This document shows, one piece after another, positions 25,064 through 34,332 of a stretch of DNA of 56,123 nucleotides. Within the stretch, counting starts at the first letter, position 1; each line of letters begins with the position of its first letter. This DNA is from Bacteroidia bacterium (lineage in GTDB: Bacteria > Bacteroidota > Bacteroidia > UKL13-3), in NCBI GenBank assembly GCA_020049855.1, contig JAGVLJ010000007.1:1-56123 (forward strand). Reading direction: 5' to 3'. Below the pieces are notes generated by a model that did no database searches, was not told the DNA's origin, and was given only the letters and a program-made list of their open reading frames with translations. The position numbers and the translations under genes were made by a program.

Positions 25064-28048
25064 ATGACAACTAAAGATTCAGCATACAAGAAAATTTCGG
25101 AACTGGTGGAGCGGTTCACTGAGCAGTTTGACAGTTATAAACGGGCAGACTACAATGAAACCTTGACAAGGCGCGACTTTATTGACCCTTTTTTCAAAGC
25201 TCTTGGTTGGGATATTGACAACGAAAACGGATATGCTGAAAGCTACCGTGAAGTAATTCATGAGGACAGAGTGAAAATCGGCAAGGCGACTAAGGCCCCT
25301 GATTATTCTTTTCGTTTGGTTGGTGGCAAGCGATTGTTTTTTGTGGAAGCAAAAAAACCAAATGTTGCAGTTAAGGACGAAATTCAACCTGCTTACCAAG
25401 TGCGCAGATACGGTTGGAGCGCAAAACTTCCTGTAAGTATTATCACAGACTTTGAAGAATTTGCGATTTACGACTGCACCAAGAAACCCAATCCTACTGA
25501 CAAGGCATCCGTTGCGAGAATCAAGTATTTAACTTTTAAAGACTACTTAGACGAGTTCGATTTCATTTGGGACACTTTCAGCAAGGAGAAAGTGCTCAAA
25601 GGCAGTTTTGATAAATTTGTTCAGGGCAATCTCCACAAAAAAGGAACCGCAACAGTTGACAAAGAATTTCTGCAATCGCTTGACAATTGGAGAACTTACC
25701 TGGCAACCTCTATCAGCCGCAACAACAAACATCTTGACGAAGACGAAATCAACTTTGCCGTTCAGCAAACAATTGACAGGATTATTTTCCTTCGAATTGC
25801 AGAAGACAGAGGCATTGAACCTTACGGAACTTTAAAGAACGTTATCAAAAGCGGAGACTATTATCAGAATCTTTTCCGACAGTTTCAGCAAGCCGATGAC
25901 AAATACAATTCGGGTTTGTTTGATTTCAAGAAAGACAAAATCAGTAAATCGCTCACGATTGAAAACAAGATTGTAAAAACGATTATCAACGAACTATATT
26001 ATCCTGAAAGTCCTTACGAGTTTTCGGTTTTGTCGGTAGAAATTTTGGGCAGTGCTTACGAACAGTTCTTAGGAAAAGTCATTCGCATAACGCCAGGACA
26101 CATTGCAAAGGTTGAGGAGAAACCCGAAGTGCGTAAAGCGGGTGGCGTGTATTATACACCGCAATATGTGGTTGACTACATCGTGAGAAACACTTTAGGA
26201 AAACTGATTGAAAACAAAACACCTAAAGAGATAAGCAAAATAAAAATAGTTGACCCTGCCTGCGGCAGTGGCAGCTTTCTTATCGGTGCTTATCAGTATT
26301 TGCTTGACTGGCACAAAAACTTTTACAGCGAAAACGGCAAGCCGTCAAAAGGAAAGAAAGACAATCCGCTTACACCCGAAGGCAACCTGACCACAGCCGA
26401 GAAGAAAAGAATCTTGCTTAACAACATTTTCGGAGTTGACATTGATGTAAACGCAGTTGAAGTAACCAAGTTGAGTTTGCTTCTGAAATGTATGGAAGGA
26501 GAAACCGAAGCGAGCATTGCAAGTCAGATGAAACTTTTTCACGAAAGAGTTTTGCCAACGCTTGACGAGAATATCAAAAGCGGAAATAGTTTGGTGGATA
26601 TTGATTTTTACTCAGGCGAACTTGATTTCGGTACTGAAAGAAAGGTGAAGCCATTTAATTGGAAAAAGGCGTTCCCGGAAGTGTTTAATCTAAAACGACC
26701 ATCGGAAAACCTTGACTTTAAAAAACATTATCAAAAAGTGAAGAAACTTTCAGATGATACTGATGATTTACTAAACAAGTATTCAGTAAGCGAGCCAGAA
26801 GTAGCTTATAGCTCAGTCGGTGGATTTGATATTGTTATTGGGAATCCGCCATATGGGGCACTATTATCTGACAGCGAAACTGCCTATTTCAAGAATCGTT
26901 ATCAGACAGCCGTTTGGCGCGTTGAGAGCTATTTGTTGTTTATTGAACAAGGTTTGAAGCTGCTAAAAAATAACGGTCATCTAGGCTACATTATTCCCGA
27001 TACACTACTTAATCTAAGTTTCACACAACCAACAAGAGAATTGCTTTTACGTAACTCTAAAATCAATGAAATAATAGGATTACCTTCTAATGTTTTTTCA
27101 GGGGCAACAGTTGATACAATTATTCTAACAACAGAAAAAGCAGAGTTTAAAAATACATTTCACGCTTCAGGCGTGTGTGTGAAAACATTTGGGAAAAAGC
27201 AAAGTATCAATTCTATTGATAATCCACAGAAAGAGTTTATTGTAAAAACGAAAGATTGGTTTGAACAAAATGCGTTCAACCTGCAAATTGACAATTCCGA
27301 GAAGCAACTTTTAAGCAAAGTTGAAAAGCCGAAGAAAACTGTAAATGATATTGGGGAAATGTATTCAGGGATAAAGGCATATGAAGTTGGGAAAGGCAAA
27401 CCCGCTCAAACAGAAAAAATACGTGATAATAAGCCATACACATCCGAAATAAAAACAGATAAGACTTGGAAGCCATTCTACGATGGCAAAAACATTGGCA
27501 GATACGAATTGCTTTGGAAAGAGAATAATTGGATTAAGTATGGTGAGTGGCTTGCAGCGCCACGACAACCAGAAAACTTTGAAGGCGAAAAAATTCTAAT
27601 TAGAAAAATAACAGGCAAAACGCTAATAGCTACATACATCCCTGAAACATCCTATTGCAACACCCTGCTTTTTGTATTGAAGATAAAAAATAAGCAGTAT
27701 TCATACAAAAGCGTGCTAGCATTGCTCAACTCAACGCTTATCGGATGGTATTTCAGAAAGAAGTTTCAAATTAGCGATGATGATACTTTCCCGCAAATAA
27801 TGATAAGGGATATATTACAATTTCCCGTTCCAGAAATTTCTTCAAAATTTGCAACAGAATTAGAAAAACTTGTTGACCTACTATTGAAACTGATTGCTGA
27901 AAAAGCGGAAGCAAAACTTGAAAGCAAAATCAATCAACTACAAGGTAAAATTGATTACTGTGAGGACAGAATAAATCAGATTGTATATCAACTTTATAAT
28001 TTGACAGACGAAGAAATTAAAATGGTGGAGGGGAAATGGATCTGTTGA
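25064..28048 (+). CDS. Type IIG restriction-modification enzyme (Eco57I-like fusion)
   Basis: 994 residues from ATG 25064 (a TTG at 25046 would add six). One polypeptide holds a PD-(D/E)xK-type nuclease (Asp 80 in APDYSF; Glu 95 and Lys 97 in VEAKKP), a helical linker, and a gamma-class N6-adenine methyltransferase (motif I DPACGSGSF at about 397; catalytic NPPY at about 594). The C-terminal third resembles a target-recognition domain with a coiled-coil end. Such enzymes both cut and methylate DNA and need no separate subunit. The last residues after VEGK seem to come from the gene it interrupted. The context and the truncated neighbour suggest horizontal acquisition. Confidence 0.9.
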   Translation: MTTKDSAYKKISELVERFTEQFDSYKRADYNETLTRRDFIDPFFKALGWDIDNENGYAESYREVIHEDRVKIGKATKAPDYSFRLVGGKRLFFVEAKKPNVAVKDEIQPAYQVRRYGWSAKLPVSIITDFEEFAIYDCTKKPNPTDKASVARIKYLTFKDYLDEFDFIWDTFSKEKVLKGSFDKFVQGNLHKKGTATVDKEFLQSLDNWRTYLATSISRNNKHLDEDEINFAVQQTIDRIIFLRIAEDRGIEPYGTLKNVIKSGDYYQNLFRQFQQADDKYNSGLFDFKKDKISKSLTIENKIVKTIINELYYPESPYEFSVLSVEILGSAYEQFLGKVIRITPGHIAKVEEKPEVRKAGGVYYTPQYVVDYIVRNTLGKLIENKTPKEISKIKIVDPACGSGSFLIGAYQYLLDWHKNFYSENGKPSKGKKDNPLTPEGNLTTAEKKRILLNNIFGVDIDVNAVEVTKLSLLLKCMEGETEASIASQMKLFHERVLPTLDENIKSGNSLVDIDFYSGELDFGTERKVKPFNWKKAFPEVFNLKRPSENLDFKKHYQKVKKLSDDTDDLLNKYSVSEPEVAYSSVGGFDIVIGNPPYGALLSDSETAYFKNRYQTAVWRVESYLLFIEQGLKLLKNNGHLGYIIPDTLLNLSFTQPTRELLLRNSKINEIIGLPSNVFSGATVDTIILTTEKAEFKNTFHASGVCVKTFGKKQSINSIDNPQKEFIVKTKDWFEQNAFNLQIDNSEKQLLSKVEKPKKTVNDIGEMYSGIKAYEVGKGKPAQTEKIRDNKPYTSEIKTDKTWKPFYDGKNIGRYELLWKENNWIKYGEWLAAPRQPENFEGEKILIRKITGKTLIATYIPETSYCNTLLFVLKIKNKQYSYKSVLALLNSTLIGWYFRKKFQISDDDTFPQIMIRDILQFPVPEISSKFATELEKLVDLLLKLIAEKAEAKLESKINQLQGKIDYCEDRINQIVYQLYNLTDEEIKMVEGKWIC

Positions 28049-28321
28049 AGTAGTTGGATCTGTATATCCCGAACCTGTGTAATCAATTTCTGCAAAAATT
28101 ACCAGAATTCGGAATGTGCCTGATGTAGGCAATGCTCCACCATATTCACTGTTCATGGTTGATAAAGTTTGATTTCCTGCAGGCACCATCGTTACATCGT
28201 TCAGACATTCGCCTCCATAATAGATGGGCGGACCTGATTGAGCAAAAGCTGTTTTAAACATAGTGCATAAAACAATAATAAGCGAAGACACAACATGTTT
28301 AGTACTTAATAATTTTTTCAT
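28034..28321 (-). pseudogene. 5' fragment of a secreted protein gene, truncated by the restriction gene
   Basis: Starts at ATG 28321 with a clear signal peptide (ending TAFAQ) and continues GGECLNDVTMVPAGNQTLS, then GTFRILVIFAEIDYTGSGYT to TDPTTSTDPF. After about 28034 the frame runs antisense through the restriction gene and makes no sense. RILVIFAEIDYT resembles the start of some secreted metallopeptidase domains, but too little remains to name it. Its start overlaps the stop of the upstream minus-strand gene by 23 bases, so it was once the second gene of that pair. No 3' half is found beyond the restriction gene. Confidence 0.65.
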
Positions 28322-29133
28322 AATAAGATTGATTGGTTTGTGAATTAGTTATTTTTAATATATACATCCCCTGAGCCAAATTTGTTAGTTCTAAAGAAAC
28401 ACCAAGTGTTTTATTTTCTTTATGAAAAACAGTCACTCCGTTTGACATGGAAATAATTTCAATCTGATTAAATCCTGCTAGGCTATGTATGTGCAAATAG
28501 TCCCTGAATGGTTTGGGATATACAATAGGTTGTGTTTTATTTATTAGCCCAACATTAAGTGGAGGTTCGTCATTAAAAGAAAAGCTCATTACAAAATGTC
28601 TGGCAGGTTGCCCCTGAATGGTAAAAGGGGGCAATACAACCGAGTCCATTTCCCTGAGATTAAATGGCACCCCACCTAACCTGTAGAATAAAGTGTAAGT
28701 ATTTCCCAATTCAGCTTTGAGAATATGATACGAAAGACTGGGAGAGGTAAACAAACTCTTATCCCACCTCACGACCATTGGATAATTGTCATTCAAGGCA
28801 TTAATTTCATACCCCCCCCCCTGTATTCTTTTCAGGCCAAGCCCAAACCTTGGTGGAATCACTACCTGCTCCACCAGCAAAAAATACCTGAAACTTAGCC
28901 GTGTCGGGCGTTATTTTGTACTCCCCCAAAAGGGAATCTGGTTGTTCGGTAGCCGTGCTGTCGAACACAATATATACCGTGTCCTTTTGTCCATCAGCAT
29001 TTTCAAAGGCCAACCAAAATTTCCACTGGGGTTCTTTGGCAAATACCACTGATTGGGCAGAAGCTGCTTTGAACATGGCAAAACAGGCAATGACAGTGAT
29101 TAATAAGCTATGTTTATTTTTCATAAAACGCAT
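28299..29133 (-). pseudogene. Secreted T9SS protein split by a poly-G frameshift
   Basis: The first frame starts at ATG 29133 (or 29124), with signal peptide MKNKHSLLITVIACFAMFKA ending AASAQ, and runs to WPEKNTGGG. The second frame continues GGGYEINALNDNYP and ends in a sorting-domain-like tail (NGVTVFHKENKTLG, then GMYILKITNSQ) at 28299. They meet in a run of ten G on the coding strand (28812-28821). Removing one G gives a single 277-residue protein. The tract could be a phase-variation switch, a real disabling mutation or a sequencing error. Function unknown; exported through Sec and probably the type IX system. Confidence 0.7.
28812..28821 (-). repeat. Poly-G tract (G10) inside a secreted-protein gene
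   Basis: Ten consecutive C on the plus strand, G on the coding strand. It lies exactly where the reading frame of the secreted protein breaks; nine would restore it. The length is in the range known for slipped-strand contingency loci. Confidence 0.7.
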
Positions 29134-29585
29134 AAAAGTAAAAAATCATTAAAGCGACCGATTGAATTGTGTACCATATTTAAATCAGCTGTAATTCCTT
29201 TAAATTAAAGAGGATTTTTATTTATCACGACACCAGATATGGGGTTTTGCGTGTGTATGGGCTGTTGGCGTTAAATTTTGGAGTAAATATTGGGGGTAAT
29301 TGTTGCGAATAATTGTTTTCATATTTTTTAACAAAATTAGTTTATTCAAAGTTGCGTATAATTTTTGAAATAGCAAGCTATATTCCATTTTGGAATATTT
29401 GCCAATGAAACATCTCAACCTTTTGGTTGGGTTTTACCCACGTTTTATTTAATTGGGGTTGAAAAAACTCACTATTGTCGAAAAAACAGCCCGGATACGG
29501 ACACAGAAAGGTGTTTTTACAGTGTCGTCACTTGCTACAACTGAAAACAAAAATTTTGACTATGTATTAAACCCAAGCTTATAAC
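29134..29585. other. Non-coding stretch with tandem hairpins
   Basis: No credible gene. Two hairpins follow each other: TATTCC-ATTTT-GGAATA (29381-29397) and CAACC-TTTT-GGTTG (29416-29429), the latter running into GGGTTTTACCC. The promoter for the minus-strand secreted-protein genes should lie near 29140-29200, but no clear TAnnTTTG box was found on that strand. Confidence 0.4.
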
Positions 29586-29622
29586 AAAAAAAGGCCGCCA
29601 CAAAACATGACGGCCTTTTTTT
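29586..29622. terminator. Bidirectional intrinsic terminator
   Basis: A7-GGCCG (29586-29597), a 13-base loop and CGGCC-T7 (29611-29622). It ends the ELWxxDGT gene (stop at 29637) and is symmetrical enough to work from both sides. Confidence 0.8.
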
Positions 29623-29636
29623 AATTGTTCCTACTT

Positions 29637-31373
29637 TTAATGCTGTATCAGTATATTACCCGAACCCATTACCTGCGTTCCGTTTACTACACGGTAAGCA
29701 TAAAAACCGGCTGGTATTCCTTCGGTGTTGATGGTATTGTTTCCGGTTGATTTTAATTCAATGGTTTTTCCGGTTAGATCAATAAGTAACAAGCCCGGAT
29801 TTTGTACACCTTCAACGGCCAGGTGCAAATAGTTGCTGGCAGGATTTGGGTACACACTCACCTTTACCCCTGCATTTGTTGAAACAGGTTTTATCCCAAC
29901 GGTATTATCTCCCAGTTTCCATAACTCCATACCATGGGTATCATCGCTGGCGGTGAAATAAAGTACCGCCCCTGCTTTTACAAACTGATTGGTGCTATTG
30001 GCATTTATAAATCCCGGATTGGTTCCCGGATTAATATCCCAATACGAAACGGAGTCGTTGGCCGGATTCAATACATACAATTCGTTTCCATGAGTTGAAT
30101 CATCTGCCTCAAAATAAAGTTTGCCGTTAAAGGCAGTAAAACTGAAAAATGAATTGTACACGTTTTGAGTAACGGGTATTTGGCTTACCTGCACCGTGCC
30201 GTTAGCGGTTAAATCGGTTTTCCATATTTGAATCCGTTGCGAGGGTTCGTTGGCTGTAAAGTAAAGCTTGTTATTTAAGGTTGTAAAATTATACGGACCC
30301 GAACCATAGCCACCTACACCCACCGCAATATTTTTTAATAAGGTAGTAGTTGATGAACCATTCAATAGGGTGTCTGTCATATATAATTCACCACCGGTAG
30401 TATCAGCCGGACCTTTGGCATAAGGAATTCCGCCAAACACCATATTCCCTCCCGAAAATCCGTAGCCACTCAACTTGTAAACGGAGAAACTTTTGGGTGC
30501 CGCATTATTTACAATTTTGTACACCGTTGATAAATCAGACCCCGGAGTAATAAAGTCGGCAACGGTAATATATAAGGTGCCATTATACAACTGATAAGCA
30601 TATCCGCTGTAGGACGAAGCGGAAGTAGAAGTTAATACCACTGTTCCGAATTGATAAGGTTGTGTACCGACAGTTGTTCCGTTGCTTTCGTACAATACAT
30701 AACGAGTAGATGAACCCGACCACACGCGTGCAGCAAAAAATAGTTTGCCGTATGCTTCAACAAAACCGGTCGGGTCGCTGTCGGTATTAAACCCCATATT
30801 TCCTGGATTGATATCAATAAGCATTTGCGTGCCGGCAAGGGTGCCATCACTCACCCACAATTCTTTTCCTTTGTTGTTAACAATGGAGCCGATATAATAA
30901 TCAGCTGCGTTAAAGTAAAGTTTATCCTTATAAACTACTAATTGCCTTAAGCGGTCCATGGGGTTACCTGCCGTGCCGGGAACCGAAATGGATTTGAACT
31001 TACGTAATAAAGTCGGAGTAGTACTGGTGTGGGTAAAGGTATATAGGCCCATCGTATCGTAGTTGATTGACATGACGAAGAAAATTTTACCCGAAGCTTT
31101 CAGAAAACCAAAAGGGCGATCCGTCCAGTTGGCACTCAGGTTAGCAAAACTAAACATACGCAGGGTTCCGGCATTCGTTCCATCCGTACGCCAGATGGCC
31201 GTATCATCCTCATTGATAAAATACAAGTACTGATCCACCGGATAAAACTCGTTGGTGTACAAATTGGTGGGATTGATGCCTGGAGTAATGTCTTTCACCA
31301 TCACCGGGTTCTGGGCATACGCACAAAGCAACATGGCCCACAACGCAATAAATAAGGTAGTTGTTTTTTTCAT
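29637..31373 (-). CDS. Secreted ELWxxDGT-repeat protein with T9SS sorting domain
   Basis: About 578 residues from ATG 31373 (signal peptide MKKTTTLFIALWAMLLCAYA). Several repeats match the ELWxxDGT family: AIWRTDGTNAGT, ELWVSDGTLAGTQ with DINPGN, then ELYVLNP with DINPGTNPG, and MELWKLGDN. Each would form a blade of a beta-propeller-like surface structure. The C-terminal 75 residues (VYPNPASNYLHLAV, then GFYAYRVVNGTQVMG) are a type A sorting domain, so it leaves by the type IX system. A TTG at 31391 could extend it by six residues. Role unknown, perhaps surface binding. Strong terminator downstream. Confidence 0.88.
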   Translation of the reverse strand: MKKTTTLFIALWAMLLCAYAQNPVMVKDITPGINPTNLYTNEFYPVDQYLYFINEDDTAIWRTDGTNAGTLRMFSFANLSANWTDRPFGFLKASGKIFFVMSINYDTMGLYTFTHTSTTPTLLRKFKSISVPGTAGNPMDRLRQLVVYKDKLYFNAADYYIGSIVNNKGKELWVSDGTLAGTQMLIDINPGNMGFNTDSDPTGFVEAYGKLFFAARVWSGSSTRYVLYESNGTTVGTQPYQFGTVVLTSTSASSYSGYAYQLYNGTLYITVADFITPGSDLSTVYKIVNNAAPKSFSVYKLSGYGFSGGNMVFGGIPYAKGPADTTGGELYMTDTLLNGSSTTTLLKNIAVGVGGYGSGPYNFTTLNNKLYFTANEPSQRIQIWKTDLTANGTVQVSQIPVTQNVYNSFFSFTAFNGKLYFEADDSTHGNELYVLNPANDSVSYWDINPGTNPGFINANSTNQFVKAGAVLYFTASDDTHGMELWKLGDNTVGIKPVSTNAGVKVSVYPNPASNYLHLAVEGVQNPGLLLIDLTGKTIELKSTGNNTINTEGIPAGFYAYRVVNGTQVMGSGNILIQH

Positions 31374-31675
31374 GCTGAAATTTTTTAGCAACCTAAAAAA
31401 GGATGAAAAAAAATTCCATCACATGAAATGCGTATTTGATTAATTAAAGGAATTTAATTTACTGTTTCCTTTGCTGGCTTTGCGCCTTCTGATCAATCGT
31501 AAAAGGTTAGGCGTATTTTTCCCGCATAATTCGCAGAATAGCTCAGAAATGCTTTATCGTGTTGGGAGATGCTATAGCTGACACAAAAGAAAACACATAC
31601 CTTATAACAAATTCTGATTAGAAATTAGGGGAAACCTTGTACTTGCACCAGCTTTAGAAAACATACAGGACAAGT

Positions 31676-32752
31676 TTAGTTTCCTGCCACGCCCTCTTTC
31701 AGTTTCTCGGCATTTTCAGCCACCTGCAGGTTGTCTATAAATTCCTGAATTTCCCCATTCAGTACTTCAGGTAAATTATATACAGTAAAACCAATGCGGT
31801 GATCGGTGACACGTCCCTGCGGATAATTATACGTACGTATTTTGGCCGAGCGGTCACCGGTAGATACCATGGTTTTTCTGCGTTTGGCAATGGCATCGTT
31901 GTGTTTGGTTAACTCAATCTCGTACAATTTGGCGCGCAGCATTTGCATAGCTCTTTCGCGGTTACCATGTTGTGAACGTTCCACCTGGCAGGTTACTACA
32001 ATACCACTTGGCTTGTGGGTAAGCATCACCTTGGTCTCGACCTTATTTACGTTTTGTCCTCCAGCACCACCTGATCGAGCAGTTTGCAATTCAATATCAG
32101 CCGGGTTTATTTGCACATCTACTTCATCGGCCTCAGGCAATACCACTACCGATGCAGCACTGGTATGCACACGACCTTGTGTCTCGGTATCGGGTACACG
32201 CTGTACACGATGTACACCGCTTTCATACTTCATTGTTCCGTAGGGTTCTTCTCCAATTACATTAAAAACAATTTCCTTAAATCCACCGGCAGTTCCTTCG
32301 GTAAAATCAACTAGCTCCGTTTTAAATCCTTTCTTTTCGCAATAGCGCATGTACATACGGTACAAATCCCCTGCAAACAAACTGGCTTCATCTCCACCGG
32401 TACCAGCTCTTATTTCTACAATGGCATTTCGTGAATCTTCAGGGTCTTTGGGTATTAGCATAACCTTGATGTCTTCCTCCATAGGCTCTACCAAAACAGT
32501 AAGTGTGTCTAATTCGTCCTTGGCCATTTGTCTTAACTCCTCGTCTTTCTCGGTGTTCAGGATATCTTTGGCGTTATTAATATTATCAATCAGGTTTTTG
32601 TAGGCGTGGTATTTTTCTACAATTTTCCCCAAGTCGCGGTATTCTTTGTTCAATTGAGCAAAACGCTTCATATCACTCATAGCCGAGGCATCACTCAGCA
32701 TGCGTTCCACTTCTTCGTAACGGTCTTTAATTGATTTTAATTTTTCTAACAT
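31676..32752 (-). CDS. prfA: Peptide chain release factor 1
   Basis: 358 residues, the normal length. The peptide-release motif GGQ is at 231-233 in [11 protein letters not shown], and the stop-codon-reading tripeptide, PDT at 187-189 in [10 protein letters not shown], marks it as RF1 (UAA/UAG) rather than RF2. The N-terminal helical domain ([20 protein letters not shown]) is present. It releases finished peptides on the ribosome. Lies 27 bases after a propeller-like secreted protein gene, at the end of a minus-strand run that begins with rsfS. Confidence 0.96.
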   Translation of the reverse strand: MLEKLKSIKDRYEEVERMLSDASAMSDMKRFAQLNKEYRDLGKIVEKYHAYKNLIDNINNAKDILNTEKDEELRQMAKDELDTLTVLVEPMEEDIKVMLIPKDPEDSRNAIVEIRAGTGGDEASLFAGDLYRMYMRYCEKKGFKTELVDFTEGTAGGFKEIVFNVIGEEPYGTMKYESGVHRVQRVPDTETQGRVHTSAASVVVLPEADEVDVQINPADIELQTARSGGAGGQNVNKVETKVMLTHKPSGIVVTCQVERSQHGNRERAMQMLRAKLYEIELTKHNDAIAKRRKTMVSTGDRSAKIRTYNYPQGRVTDHRIGFTVYNLPEVLNGEIQEFIDNLQVAENAEKLKEGVAGN

Positions 32753-32779
32753 GATTTTGAAACAGGTAAAAATGCTTAC

Positions 32780-33583
32780 CTAATAAGCGTACAAAGTTAA
32801 GCCATTTTTTCGTAACAGGTATAAACGGTTTTTCTCCACACGTGCATCAAGTACATCTAAGCTATCAGGTAAGGAAATAACATCCTTTAGAGCGGTGGCA
32901 AGATGATAAGTATTAAGTCGGTTTTGACTAAAATAAATAAGTTCATCATTCAGCACCTGAAAATGGTCAAGCCCTTTAAGCGGAATGGTTTTAAGGTATT
33001 GGGCAAACACATCAAATACCAAAATGCCTCCGGCAGGATTATTCACAAAAACACGGCTTCCGTTATCAAAAATAAAATTAGGTTGAATAGGTATTCCCTT
33101 TTCAGCATACATGCGTACATTTCCGCTTTGCTGAGTGATACGCTTAAGGTCTTTATCAATTTTTTTTAACTGTAAATCCGTATTATCAAAAACCCAAATT
33201 CCATTATCAAACGAGCGGGCCGATGCCGATGCCTGTACAATTCCCAAATCCAGCAAATTCACTTCACCGCGAACAGCGAGTAAATTATCCAATATAACCA
33301 CACGATTAAGGTTTCGGTAAAACAAGTTTACCTGAAGGGTATTACTCACATCAATGCTGGTGATATTACCGTTTACTTTTATATTTTGGGTAGAATAAAA
33401 ACTCCCGTCAGGTTTGTACTTGTTTAAATCATGTGCATTGCTAAGCACATAGGCATTCCCCAAGTTATCTGTTCCCAAAAAATACGCCTCCACCGGAATT
33501 TGCCTGATGAGCGTATAAACGGGTTGCTGAAAGGCAACAAGTACCAAAAGCACGGGAAGCACACAAAGAACTAAACGTTTCAT
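32780..33583 (-). CDS. Membrane-anchored or exported beta-propeller-like protein of unknown function
   Basis: 267 residues with an N-terminal hydrophobic segment (MKRLVLCVLPVLLVLVAFQQ) that may be a signal peptide or anchor. The rest consists of repeated short beta segments: GTDNLGNAYVLSNAHDLNKY, NGIWVFDNTDLQLKKIDKDL, NRLYLLRKNGLTLYAY. The pattern suggests a six-bladed propeller. No enzyme motif. Its start overlaps the stop of the LpxH-like gene by four bases (ATGA on the minus strand), so it belongs to the FtsH-to-prfA run. Similar genes accompany this run in other Bacteroidota, but no function is known to me. Confidence 0.7.
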   Translation of the reverse strand: MKRLVLCVLPVLLVLVAFQQPVYTLIRQIPVEAYFLGTDNLGNAYVLSNAHDLNKYKPDGSFYSTQNIKVNGNITSIDVSNTLQVNLFYRNLNRVVILDNLLAVRGEVNLLDLGIVQASASARSFDNGIWVFDNTDLQLKKIDKDLKRITQQSGNVRMYAEKGIPIQPNFIFDNGSRVFVNNPAGGILVFDVFAQYLKTIPLKGLDHFQVLNDELIYFSQNRLNTYHLATALKDVISLPDSLDVLDARVEKNRLYLLRKNGLTLYAY

Positions 33584-34332
33584 CCTTCAAATTTTTTTAG
33601 CTGAAGTGTGTGACCATCAAATACCGCAAACGAATTGTGGCGAATCCAGTCGCCCGTGTTTATGTAACGGCTATTATCAGGTAAAGAAATATCAAGCACC
33701 AGATGACGGTGACCAAAAATAAAAAAATCAAAATGCTCCTTTTGTAAAATTTCTCTACAGTACATTACCAGCCATTCGTTGTTTTCGCCCAAAAATTTTT
33801 TATCCATCTCTTCGTGTGACTCTCTGCTGCTTTTGGAAAAATAATTAGCAATGCCAATACCCATATCCGGGTGTAATTTCCCAAATAACCACTGGCAAAA
33901 GCGGTTTCTGAAAATAGCTTTAAACCGCTTGTACTGTTTATCACCCGGACCCAAGCCATCTCCATGTCCGATATAGAATTTTTTATTGTTAAGAAAAAAT
34001 GTTTCCGGTTTGCGGTACATGGTTACATTTAATTCCTGTTCAAAATAATCGAACATCCACATGTCATGATTACCTGTAAATAAATGGAGTTTTATTCCGG
34101 CATCACTTAACTCGGCTAATTTGCCCTGCAAACGTATAAACCCTTTCGGAATGGCGGTTTTGTATTCAAACCAAAAATCAAATAAATCACCTAATAAAAA
34201 AACTTCTGAAGCATTGTGCTTAATGCTGTCGAAAAAGTTTATAATCCGTGTTTCCCTTTCACGGCTCGCAGCGTAATCGGGTATGCCAAGGTGAAAATCG
34301 GAAAGGAAATAAATATTTTTGTCAGGAGTCAA
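33580..34332 (-). CDS. UDP-2,3-diacylglucosamine diphosphatase-like metallophosphoesterase (LpxH-like)
   Basis: 250 residues from TTG 34332. All calcineurin-type metal motifs are present: SDFHLG, GDLFDFWFEY, GNHDMWMFDYF, GHGDGLGPGDKQYK and GHRHLVLD. This combination fits the LpxH branch, which cleaves UDP-diacylglucosamine to lipid X in lipid A synthesis at the inner membrane. The frame is open upstream to 34530, but that part runs through the LUD gene out of frame and lacks similarity, so a start within the 11-base overlap with the LUD gene is chosen; no ATG is available there. Lipid A synthesis is the expected role; a related phosphoesterase activity is the alternative. Confidence 0.85.
   Translation of the reverse strand: MTPDKNIYFLSDFHLGIPDYAASRERETRIINFFDSIKHNASEVFLLGDLFDFWFEYKTAIPKGFIRLQGKLAELSDAGIKLHLFTGNHDMWMFDYFEQELNVTMYRKPETFFLNNKKFYIGHGDGLGPGDKQYKRFKAIFRNRFCQWLFGKLHPDMGIGIANYFSKSSRESHEEMDKKFLGENNEWLVMYCREILQKEHFDFFIFGHRHLVLDISLPDNSRYINTGDWIRHNSFAVFDGHTLQLKKFEG

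Noticed and set aside
31392-31675. Possible small gene upstream of the ELWxxDGT gene
   Set aside because: Only short frames without starts; most likely promoter and spacer.
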